A stretch of 64,000 bases of DNA from Pochonia chlamydosporia 170 (Eukaryota; Ascomycota; Sordariomycetes; Hypocreales; Clavicipitaceae): positions 2,921,001 through 2,985,000 of the forward strand of contig NC_035795.1 in assembly GCF_001653235.2 (NCBI RefSeq), read 5' to 3'. The position numbers and the translations under genes are program-made. A model generated the notes under the pieces. It was not told the DNA's origin, searched no databases, and saw nothing but the letters and a program-made list of their open reading frames with translations. Below are positions 54,697 through 64,000 of this stretch, piece after piece (the stretch's first letter is position 1; each line of letters starts with the position of its first letter).

Positions 54697-55095
54697 TGGT
54701 GCGGTTTGTGAAGCGGTGACAGAGAGGGATTGTGTTTTGTGGGAATCATTGTTTCAAGACTTAATATAAGACTATTACGCAATATGCTTATCAATATGGA
54801 GTACTTACCTATCAAGTAACTTAAGCGGTGTGCTGGACCCAAACTAAAACACGAGCGATGCATTCTACTTGATTTGGGTTGGGTGCCAGCACATATTTGC
54901 AGCTGAGGCGTTGTCTATATGCACGGCTGAATCAACTTGACATGCCCGTGCTGTAGGATTATTTCTTATATTTTTTGTTTCGTACTTCAACACAAACATC
55001 CCCGCAACACCATCTTTTATTATCATTAATTCATAAAAATTGTTTATTTTCTAAGCTCTAACTCCTATTTCGTCGGCAGTCCATCTACAAACATC
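54697..55095. other. Intergenic region upstream of methyltransferase
   Basis: No gene; AT-rich 3' and 5' flanks. Confidence 0.5.
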
Positions 55096-55908
55096 ATGAC
55101 CGTCACACAGTATGATGAAATTGCTCGGTCCTACGACATCCTTGACCAGCTGCCCTACAGGGTCATGGAAACACAAAACATCAAGACCGCCATCATGCCG
55201 TTTTTGAAACCCGGTATAAAGGCAGTCGAGTTCGCTTGCGGCACGGGATACTACACAGCAAAACTCCGCGACTGGGGTTGTAGTGAGATCACGGCCATGG
55301 ATATTTCCGCTCCAATGCTACACCTCAGCGAGACGAGATTCCTAAAGGATGTAGAAGCAGGCAATATACGTCTAGTTGAGGCTGATGGCGCTGTGGTACA
55401 AGCATTGTCACCAGATGGCAGCAAGGGCTATTTTGACGTCGCGTTTGGATGCTGGTTTCTCAACTATGCATCAAACAAAGAACAGCTCGTTACTATGTTC
55501 AAGATGGCTGCGTTGAATCTTAAGGATGGGGGGGTGTTTGTAACAGTGGTGCCTCATCCGACGGACAATCTTTCAACCCGAGCAGCCGCATGGAATAATC
55601 CGCCGATGACGGCCATTCGCCCTCTGTACAGGTATCCCTGCGAGCTGAAGTCAGGTGAGGGGTGGAACTTGCGGATAGTGTTGAGCGAAGGTGTCGAATT
55701 TTCGGCGTACCATTTGCAGAAGCAGATTTATGAAGAGGCTGCCAGGTTGGGAGGGTTCACGGGAAAGCTCGAATGGAAGAGGGAGGTGCTTCTCGAGGCA
55801 GAATGGCTGAAGGAGTATCAGCCGACTTTTACACCTGATGACTGGAAGATACGAGAGGCGAATCCTATGCTGGGTATTCTGGTTGTACATAAGAATGTGG
55901 AAGAATAG
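55096..55908 (+). CDS. Class I SAM-dependent methyltransferase
   Basis: A single exon of 270 residues. Motif I is VEFACGTGYYTAKL (about 44-57), motif II covers EITAMDISAPMLHLSE, and the acidic post-motif stretch is RLVEADGA. The YDEIARSYD start is typical of fungal small-molecule methyltransferases found in secondary-metabolite clusters. The substrate cannot be read from sequence. As a tandem neighbour of the dioxygenase (400 bp, same strand), methylation of kynurenine, anthranilate or a hydroxylated product is plausible. Confidence 0.88.
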   Translation: MTVTQYDEIARSYDILDQLPYRVMETQNIKTAIMPFLKPGIKAVEFACGTGYYTAKLRDWGCSEITAMDISAPMLHLSETRFLKDVEAGNIRLVEADGAVVQALSPDGSKGYFDVAFGCWFLNYASNKEQLVTMFKMAALNLKDGGVFVTVVPHPTDNLSTRAAAWNNPPMTAIRPLYRYPCELKSGEGWNLRIVLSEGVEFSAYHLQKQIYEEAARLGGFTGKLEWKREVLLEAEWLKEYQPTFTPDDWKIREANPMLGILVVHKNVEE

Positions 55909-58553
55909 TGGGAAATGAAACAAAGGAGGTTCTTACGTCTCGCACCTGATGGCGACTCGCGATCAGAAAGCTGACAGAACCTTCCACTGTGTGTTCGGCC
56001 TGTGCCGTGTGTAGCCAAGTCGTTATTCGTGCTGGTGCCAGTTTGGCCACTGAACTGTGAATGCAAAACCTGAAAGAACTACCACACCCACACCCCCATT
56101 CGTCCAAGTTCAAGGATTGTATTCCGGCCCAGTGAATCATAACCTGAACGGTCTCATCACTATTGAAGCGATACAGGTGAGAACGACAGCATGGCCTGGA
56201 AAACGGATATCTGAGAACAGCCTAGTAGCAGTTCCGCTCCGGATCAAAGTCTCGACTTGCGTCCTGATATTAGTCCTGAGCCCGGACATTCCCGCACCCG
56301 TTCCGTCAATAAAGTCTCGGACAATTTAAGCTTGACTCAAATAACGCCCACGGAAACATGTTGGTCATGCTGGTTCAAATGCAATGAATATCTGGCCACG
56401 GCGCTCGGTGAATCACGCAAGTGCGTCGGATACTGGCAACATTGGGCGGATACAAACTTAAACTATGTTTTGAATCAATATGAGTGTTCCCCAACATAAG
56501 ACCACTTAGACTTAAACACTCTGGTGTGGCGCAAGCCAGTTGCGGATATGGGCATCACCCGCAAGTTCCAAATCGCTAGAAGATACTATACGCCGAGTTG
56601 TAGCTCGACGGTTAAATTATACTGAATTGCGCACCTACTAATTTATGTAAGATGTCATTTTGTATTATTATAACTTGGTTAGAATTGACAGCATTGCACC
56701 AGCTAGCACTTTGGTATGTTCTTCTGCCCAGCCAGAGAAAATTAGCAGAGGGAGACAACTGTCACAACGCCTTTGTAGATTCAGTTAGAACGTAAATTAG
56801 AAGGATTTTTGTATAATCCTAGGTAGCACTAGCATAATTACTAATGATATGAATGTTACTATAAACGGCTTTGGGTAGTAAAAGCTATATTGTGTATACC
56901 CTTGCGTTTCGCCTCTTTGTTCTTTGTACTGGAGAGTGCTATATTCACATCTAAACTTTAGCCTTTTGTATATCCCTGCCTTGTTGCTGCTGTACTTTTT
57001 CTGCAAGAATGACTTCCGCGCAATAGCGCTCAACTTTCATCAGGTAGCTGCCAAGTGATTCACGCCTCTTTGTCCATTTTTGTCTGTACGAACAATAAGT
57101 TTCCTACTGACCGAACGAGAAGAACGTGTCAAGGAGGTCAGTGATCATCATTTGCACCTTCACACACAGCTCTCTTGACAATCCTTCACACATTCACAGA
57201 CGACTCCCTTGGTTGCACAAATTCCCTGGTCTCAGGGCTCTGATATAATTCTGAGATCACCCCTTCGTAGAGTTAGCTGGCTTTTCCTTAATAACAGCAC
57301 ACAAGATTGTTCCTCACATTCCTCTCCGTAGAACGGCTTGTCTTTTCGTGATTCAAGCTTTTTACGCCATCTTTCAAACAACGCGCCCAGTCTTTGTTCA
57401 TTCACGGGAAATACGGCCCCACTTGACTCTTGAAAGTTCATCTCGACGAAACACATTTGAGCTAGACGATAACGAAGTCACATACCGACCGTACGTTCAC
57501 CACACATTCCGGATTGATCATGTGGACTAAAGGTATAAGCACAGAGACAAAGCAAACAACATGTGTCACTGGGTAATTGAGAGGTGCAGTTCATGTGATA
57601 TAGAAATATCGCGAAGGCCACAGCCAGCCTGTGGTCAGGGAGACCACCCTGCCTACCACGATGCGTCGACGGTTGATATTAATCGATCTCAAAAGTGCGT
57701 AGGCTGCGCTTATCCGACCCCTCCTCCTTAAGGTGCCAGAGGTTTTGGAGTGTCAAGGGAAGGGAAATGATGATATGGGGACAACAAAGATGGAAAAGAT
57801 GTACTCTAGTATACAGAAGTGAACTGAATATACCCAGTTACTGACACTCTGTCTGACTTACGCTCGAGGATTACGATAAGTCGGGACATTTCCGTCTGCG
57901 TAATCCTCGCGAAAAGGCGGTCTGCTTCCCACACCACTGCAGTTTCGAAGATCTCGGATCTTCTCGCTGACCAAGTCCCCTACGCCCCCAGTTGCAGCTG
58001 CTGCGACCTCGGTATTGCTGAGATAGACTGCGACAACAGAGAGGTCCGTTTTGCCATGTACATGGGCATCACCGGGAGGCATGGCTGTGTACGCCAAATG
58101 CAATGTGTATTCTGCCGAATCTCTCAACTGTAAGAAGCAGAGGCTTGGTGTCAGCGGATTGGATCACGGCATGAAATTCTTTTCAGCCAGGTGCAGTGCT
58201 GTTGGGATTATTTCTTCAGGGTGTTCCCACCAGACGGCTTATTGTACGTGGCATGCTTGGGCGAGGTGGACAGAAAAATCCGGGCCGCGTTTGGCGTTTG
58301 CATTTGATGTTGTCAAAGTGGTCTGGTATGGTGGACCTGGAGCTTCGATTGACGTCTGGTCTGGTCTGGTGCAGAAACATTGAAGCTGACAGAAGTTGGG
58401 GTAGCATAAGAACCGACCAGAATTCAATGTTGACATCATACCAGAATAACTTGATGCTTCAATGTTGTTGTCCCAACCCTGATGCCCAAGGCAGCAGCAG
58501 GCACCAGTTGACTGCATGTGGGATCTCAAAGTGGTGACCTCCCCGGATCCAAC
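55909..58553. other. Long intergenic region
   Basis: About 2.6 kb without a recognised gene. The one protein-like piece, at 57858-58127, is listed separately. Confidence 0.45.
57858..58127 (-). CDS. Possible exon of unknown gene
   Basis: A minus-strand frame reads well between a good acceptor (cttcttacag, just upstream of 58127) and a strong donor (gtaagtcag, about 57866). It includes HGKTDLSVVAVYLSNTEVAA and REDYADGNVPTYRNP. I could not find the flanking exons and do not recognise the family. Confidence 0.3.
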   Translation of the reverse strand: MRDSAEYTLHLAYTAMPPGDAHVHGKTDLSVVAVYLSNTEVAAAATGGVGDLVSEKIRDLRNCSGVGSRPPFREDYADGNVPTYRNPRA

Positions 58554-60316
58554 ATGAATGCCCCAGACCTTGCACCCTTCTTTACCCTCCGATCCTGCTT
58601 GTCACTGCCAACTCCACGATCTCTTGTCTCTGACCCTACTTTCCGTGAAACAATGAACCAGAACACAGATCTGCTCTCCGCAGGCATAGGTGTACCTCAA
58701 AATTACTTGCCAAACGTATCATCAGCCTCCGTAGCAAAACAGGACACAGCAGAGCCCCTGTCAACAGCAGCTGGGCAAATCCATGGCATCAATGGCGACT
58801 CAAGTAGGTCAATGAGTCATCCTCTTACGCCAGAACAAATCAAGGATGTGATACAAAAATTCATCGAATCGGTAAACAAAGACGCAGTTTGTGATTTAGC
58901 CTCTAGGCATAATGGCGGAAGATCTTGCAAAGTGGTCGATCAGAAGAATGGAAGCTACAACGTTTGTTTCTTCATTCACTTTGACGTTGAAAATGTCACA
59001 TGGATTCTAAGAATCCCCATTGAGCTTGTTTCATGCAATACTTGGTCCAAGGTTGTCAGTGACGTTACCACTACACGGTACGATAAACTGTTTCATGCAT
59101 GCCGTGATGGTCAAACTTACTCATCAACATTGCAGATACATCAAGCGAAAGACCAGCATTCCAGTTCCTCAAATACATGCCTACGGAAAAGACCCCACGC
59201 TCATAGAAGGCGCCTCAACTCCCTTTATGCTTATGGATGTCATGCACGGCCAACAACTGCACACGAAGACATTCTTAGAATCCACTGAGTCCCAGCGGCG
59301 GAACTTGTACATTGGTCTGATGGACGTTCTAGCCCAACTACGCCAGTTGGAGTTTCCCGCGGCTGGCTCACTTATGCCGAACCCGGATGATCCAGACAAT
59401 GAACTTAACCCTGTACTCGGTCCGCTTATCTCCATGACTGTCAACGAGTTCGATTGGAAACGCAAAGAAAAGTGGCCCGCCCAAATTTTCACCTCATCAA
59501 AAAGCTTCATAGATCTTCATTGCTATATATTATCCGAAACATTCCGGCTACCTACTCCAGAACTCGAACACGGACAAGCGAAAAAGGAAATATTGGCGCT
59601 AAATAGAATTCCGAAAGAGATCAACAGTTGCTTTGAACTACAAGAGTCTAACAGCCCATACATATTAGCCCACCCTGACTTGAGATGCGGCAATCTTATT
59701 GTTGATGACGAGTTTCATATTCTCGGTGTTCTTGACTGGGAGTTTACCGGTACCGTCCCCAAACAGTTCTTCACACCGCCAGCTTGGATCACCGGCCATG
59801 ACCCTGACATTCTATTTATCGTCACGGGTATTCGTCGCAGCCAGGTTCTGCCAGAATTCGCCCAGGTTCTTCAGGAGACGCATGAGTCATCGACTGGTTG
59901 GACTCGGTTGCTGCAAGAATGGGGATTGCGGAAGGAAGACGCCAACCAATCGAATTATATTTCGGAATTATCGTCGTTGGTGCAGATATTGCGTCACCCT
60001 TCTACACTAGTCGACGTTTACTACGATTCAATTTTCCAACGTCTTTGGGTCGGAAGCCTGCCAGGATACGGTGGTTGACAGTTTTTTCAAGGACCCCGAG
60101 AACCAGATTCTAGCAGAGCAAGTGGATATTCAAATTCAGAAGTCGGAGCGGTACACTGAATATCTCAGAGGCAACGGTTTACTCGTCCATGATGAGCGGA
60201 AACAATTTATTGAGGAATGGCTTCAAAAAGCAAAGGCGCTATTGGAAGCAACAAAGGAAACATCAGAAAAACGCCGCAGAAGAGAAGCCCTCTTAGAGTC
60301 AAAAAGCCAACCCTAG
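58554..60316 (+). CDS. Aminoglycoside-phosphotransferase-fold protein, C-terminal frameshift
   Basis: Exons 58554-59077 and 59136-60078 around a 58-nt intron (splice gives VTTTR|YIKRKTSIPVP) encode 488 residues. Kinase-fold features are WILRIPIE, IPVPQIHAYG, PFMLMDVMHGQQL, the catalytic loop YILAHPDLRCGNLIVDD and the metal-binding VLDWEFTG. Fungal members of this family are mostly of unknown substrate, not antibiotic resistance genes. The frame stops at 60078, but the following frame (about 60065-60316) continues with VVDSFFKDPENQ and a charged helical tail normal for the family. A one-base shift near 60040-60070 therefore probably truncates the protein. The N-terminal 120 residues are low-complexity and the start is uncertain. 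Confidence 0.75.
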
Positions 60317-61313
60317 TATCCTCGGCTTTTCGCTTCCAGCTCTTCGTTGTCCCTCTCCTGCAACTCAGCCAACTTGTTCCACAACCTTCCGATTACAGCG
60401 TCCTGCTCAGCCACCTGGCACCGGCTCGCGGAGCAAAGCACAAGAAGGAAGCAGCCAATTCTGACAAGCTAGAATTGGTGAAGTATCTCGGAATTTGGCG
60501 AACCCGAAACTTTAATTGTTGCTAGCCGTTGTCTTCTAGTCATGCGTCGCCATCGTCAACACGATCAAGTGCCCGAGTTGAAGCCATCACCATGCCACCA
60601 CTACTTACGTCAGAGTAGTCCCAAAACAGTAGAGTAATATGCCATGCAATGCTGTTCAACCAAGTCGAGAAAGAATGCAACCGAATATTCAAGCCATCAA
60701 GCCACTTTTCCGACTGTGTCGTACGCTTATTTGTTAAAGCTCACGAACTATTGATGATGCTATTATAGGCTTCCCCTTCATTGGCTCTGCAAGCCACAAA
60801 ACCGCGCCTTCAGAACGCCTCTGCCAGACCTCAACGCTGTCATGCTCGTTTATCTACAGCTTGCAAGGCATTTTTGCAGCCATCCAGTCTGCGCCTTCAG
60901 CCCTACCAGAGCTTTGGGACTCTGCTGAAGCTTTATCTGTCCATGACCAGCCCCTATTCGTGGGAGCTCGGTGCACTAGCTTGGTGGCAGGGCACACAGA
61001 GTGGTAACGAGGCTTTGTGACAAGTAACCAGCAATGAGGATGTTCATCGGAAGAAGTTGTAAGTGCCGTGCCGGAAGGCGGTGCTGCGTTTCTGCCCTCT
61101 GTGTGTCTATTTTCGGATCATGGTGGAGGCGCGTGTACTTAGGATGAGGCACACGAGGTCGTTCATCATGACGATGGTTATATAAGTCGCATGGAATTAT
61201 GTTGAACATGTGTTTCTGTTTCATCATCATCTTATCCATCGCTCTATAAATCTCTAGGCTACAATACAACAACGACGACCTAACACAACAATCTATCAGC
61301 AGCGCGCCTCAAA
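60317..61313. other. Intergenic region
   Basis: About 1 kb, no gene recognised. Confidence 0.5.
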
Positions 61314-61880
61314 ATGCTTACCAAGACCATTCTTGCCATCACTTCCCTCGCCACCGCTGCCTTCGCAGCTCCTCTCGAAGCCCGCTCTAGTCCCCCTTCC
61401 GGGTACGGAACAATCACCCCATCAGCACTCTATGTCTACGATGTGTCCACCGGTGCCATCGGACCACAGACAACAACCGCCAAAGTCGAAAAGAACAGAA
61501 ATATTCATGAAAAGACCACTCTAATGACCTTCACGTACCCCACAGAGAGCACGAACAAGAAATGCGCTCTATATTTCTACTACGACAGCGTATCCTGGAG
61601 CGGCACCGATAAGCTCGCCATCTACTCTAGCCTTAATCCTGCGCCTGGCCAGACCTCCGGCTGGGGTCCAGGAAACCAACGCAATAACCAGCTTGGCATC
61701 TGGAAGAAGCCCTCGTCTTCGCCGTCTTGGGCTGACTGGGAGGCTACGTATGGTGGACTGTCGGGGGCACAGGATTGCAAGCCTGGTGTGACAGAGGCTT
61801 TTGAGATTGTTGGCCAGGGCGATGAGACCTGGATTTCGTATGAGAATGCCGTGGGTGGTGTGCGCATTCTGTATTGGTAG
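61314..61880 (+). CDS. Secreted But2-domain protein
   Basis: A single exon of 188 residues. An N-terminal signal peptide (MLTKTILAITSLATAAFA) is followed by an ubiquitin-3-binding But2 C-terminal-type domain. It begins at GTITPSALYVYDVSTGAIG, runs through MTFTYPTESTNKKCALYFY and ends GGVRILYW. Such secreted proteins are common on fungal surfaces; their function is poorly known. No membrane anchor is visible. Confidence 0.85.
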   Translation: MLTKTILAITSLATAAFAAPLEARSSPPSGYGTITPSALYVYDVSTGAIGPQTTTAKVEKNRNIHEKTTLMTFTYPTESTNKKCALYFYYDSVSWSGTDKLAIYSSLNPAPGQTSGWGPGNQRNNQLGIWKKPSSSPSWADWEATYGGLSGAQDCKPGVTEAFEIVGQGDETWISYENAVGGVRILYW

Positions 61881-62595
61881 GAAGGCGCGGCATGAGCAAG
61901 CAGGGGGTTGCATGAACGGTCTTTTCACTTTCTCTCATTAGAACATGGCATTTTTGGATTATTCTTTTATGTAAGTACAGCATTCGGGGACGGGATAAGG
62001 CTCAGTCGGATTATTTGGGTAGATCAGCACAGCGATCATTTGCATGGCTTTGGAACAGCTTAGTTAGCGTTCAGATTCTAGAATTGTTCCTTTATATAGC
62101 ACTTGTTAGGCGTTTAGATTAAGTAACATTCTCAATAATGGATTCGTGCGTATGTAACCATGCGATTCGTTAAGTGTGTCTACCATCTTGAGCTTCACTG
62201 TGTCACGCGTGGCAGAGCAGGCACAATGGTTTAACACCCCTGACTGAAGAGCAGTCGGTGGTCTGGCAGACTTAGGTATGGGGACTCCAAGTGCTATCTT
62301 CGCAGGAGTACGACTTCTCTAGATGGATATACACAGTCACGAGTAGCATTGGTGACGCATCGCAGACGAAGACCACGCCGCCAATGGTGCTTAATAGGGG
62401 TGAATGTTTTCTCTATACAGCGTAGATACAGGACCAATCTTCCAGCCGCATAACAGTGCCCCTATAAGCCAATTTTCTATCTCCATATACTGGCATAGCC
62501 CCCCCTCACTGATGTAGTTGCCCACATGTTAAACAAACCACAGTCTACTGCGGCAGATCAACATATTGGACAACAACCTGAGGTGACGTGGCTAT
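61881..62595. other. Intergenic region
   Basis: No gene recognised. Confidence 0.5.
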
Positions 62596-62808
62596 TTACA
62601 CACGCGGTGGGAAGATTGGGCCACCATTGTCAACGCAGCCAGGCGTTTTGTGGAACGGACCACAGGTTGGCTTGCAGCAATCGCCGCAGCAGGCCAGACC
62701 GCAGCAATCGGCTGCGAGCTCCTCGCCGGCTGGCTGAGTTGCTGGTGCGGCCATGACGGCAACGGCCGAGAAGAGAAGAAGGATGGAAGTGAAGGTGAAT
62801 TTGACCAT
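62596..62808 (-). CDS. Small cysteine-rich secreted peptide
   Basis: From the ATG at 62808 the frame encodes 70 residues. The signal peptide (MVKFTFTSILLLFSAVAVMAA) is followed by a 50-residue mature part with eight cysteines arranged CC, CC, CC, C, C (DCCGLACCGDCCKPTC..GC). The open frame runs upstream to 63084, but the signal peptide defines this start. Size, secretion and cysteine content fit effector-like or antimicrobial-like peptides. I recognise no family, so the role is not assigned. Confidence 0.7.
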   Translation of the reverse strand: MVKFTFTSILLLFSAVAVMAAPATQPAGEELAADCCGLACCGDCCKPTCGPFHKTPGCVDNGGPIFPPRV

Positions 62809-64000
62809 GTTTGCTATCAGGAGGTTAGTTGGAAGATACTCTGCAGGAAAGATGGTCCTACCGTTTTGGTTTGTTCGTGTTGTAGTGCAAAGATGAAATG
62901 AAGATGATTTAGTGGTCAACACTAAGATGTTTTGAAAAGTGAGTGAGTGAAGTTGAAAGATTGTGGATGCTGGTTGAAGGGCTTGGGAGGATGGCAATGT
63001 AGGCGAAGAAGCACCTTTATATATTCCTGGCAAAAATGGAGTCTGCTTACATCTATACAAGCCGGCATCTTCTGGAAGCATCAACCGATATCACATGTGT
63101 ACAAAGAACGAGCCCTTCGGCGGATCTGTATAGAATAGTTGATGTTAATATAGATTCTTCTTTTTTACTTCCTCTTTTGGTAAGTCTGCCAGCAGTGCTC
63201 CGCATAATACTGCAAATGCGAATGGGTCCCTGCCCTGGTATCACCCAGGCTTATGAATTTGCTACTCTAACTTTCGGATACCTGGGAGCATGTAAGCCAG
63301 TAGGCTGTGGTGAGTTGAGATGTCGAGGCATGGTATCTTGAATCATAGCCCGGGACTGGACGGAAATTCGATGCGTAATACATCAATCACACGCTGCGGA
63401 ACCATTAATGCGAGATGCCGAAAACCTGGCAATAATAGTACTTTGAATGCGCTTGCAGGGGCAAATTGTTTGGTCTTGTAGTACGGAGTAATTGACCTAT
63501 GAGTTTCAGTTTACGCGTGCCATAAAATTTCAAAGTAAACCAAAACAGCAGATTAACAGATATAATCCAGACTAGACTCTGCAGCAATGGAAATTTGCCT
63601 GTTGCCAGAACGAATGACCTAAAGTCCACCTAGATGAAAGCCTTCCCTCTAAGCTAAAATACATGGTTAGGCGGGGGACTTCTTGAATCAACTTTGGCAA
63701 TCAATGACGGATAATCGGGAGACGAAGTTGGTTCTCTTAACTATGCCTTGATTCGGCTATTGCCAACTTTTCAATGTAACCCTTCAGATAGAACTTGAAT
63801 CGGATCGTCAGGGATTGTGAGGCACTGGCACCATGCACACAGGGATCTTCTGCCGGATCATCGCTCAGTTATCCAACTAATCGAGCTGTGGCGCTTCTTC
63901 TGTGCCGAGCTGCCGGCGGGGAGCGTCTCCGGACCACGCGGTTGTCCAGTCATTGTTGGCTCTCAAGCCCTCCTTGCCTGATCCTTTGACATTCGTAGCA
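62809..64000. other. Right edge, no gene recognised
   Basis: Contains the 5' flank of the cysteine-rich peptide gene; short frames without domains. Confidence 0.5.

Noticed and set aside
56262..56315. CCG-containing stretch downstream of the methyltransferase, considered as a sixth array
   Set aside because: The CCG triplets are irregularly spaced and lack the 6-bp period of the cluster arrays.
62200..62290. tRNA-like stretch (gcacaatggtttaac..)
   Set aside because: It does not fold into a cloverleaf with proper A- and B-box elements; no tRNA gene could be supported anywhere in the window.

Overview
The window looks like nuclear DNA of a filamentous ascomycete (Pezizomycotina). Protein-coding genes carry short GT..AG introns (about 44-110 nt). 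There are fungal-specific families: a Zn2Cys6 regulator, HET and NACHT proteins, and a But2-domain secreted protein. Old repeats show the C-to-T/G-to-A decay typical of repeat-induced point mutation (RIP). I cannot resolve the genus.

Layout. (1) 615-3589 is an apparently intact Mutator-like (MULE) DNA transposon with 63-bp perfect terminal inverted repeats and an 8-bp target duplication. (2) 3.7-23.1 kb is a compact catabolic-looking cluster: acetoacetyl-CoA synthetase, FAD aromatic hydroxylase, SnoaL-like protein, single-domain VOC (extradiol-dioxygenase-like) protein, fumarylacetoacetate-hydrolase-family protein, epoxide-hydrolase-type alpha/beta hydrolase, HD-domain (cyanamide-hydratase-like) protein, Zn2Cys6 regulator and MDR oxidoreductase. 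Five of its intergenic regions carry a short array of CGG/CCG triplets, at 6-bp spacing in four of them, which I propose as the cluster regulator's operator. (3) 23.9-35.7 kb is a transposon block. It holds a RIP-decayed hAT relic, a RIP-decayed Fot1/pogo-type element with preserved terminal repeats, and a long RIP-decayed reading frame of unknown identity. That frame is split by an intact Copia retrotransposon with two identical 215-bp LTRs and a 5-bp target duplication. (4) 35.7-40.4 kb holds remains of self/non-self recognition genes: a broken NACHT gene, a BTB/POZ fragment and a HET gene with a frameshift. (5) 40.6-42.4 kb is the housekeeping CCA-adding enzyme. (6) 42.7-55.9 kb has an FAD monooxygenase, two decayed or unknown genes, then divergently arranged kynureninase and indoleamine 2,3-dioxygenase followed by a methyltransferase, which suggests a specialised tryptophan-to-anthranilate route. 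(7) 58.5-64 kb has an aminoglycoside-phosphotransferase-like gene with a probable frameshift, a secreted But2-domain protein and a 70-residue cysteine-rich secreted peptide.

How the genes may work together. In cluster 2, ring hydroxylation (FAD enzyme), ring opening (VOC protein), C-C bond hydrolysis (FAH-family and alpha/beta hydrolase) and activation of released acetoacetate (acetoacetyl-CoA synthetase) make a coherent but unproven aromatic degradation route under one local regulator. In region 6, dioxygenase, kynureninase, methyltransferase and possibly the FAD monooxygenase could make a methylated or hydroxylated anthranilate. Both proposals are inference from gene content. Exon boundaries given here come from reading splice signals and frames by eye.
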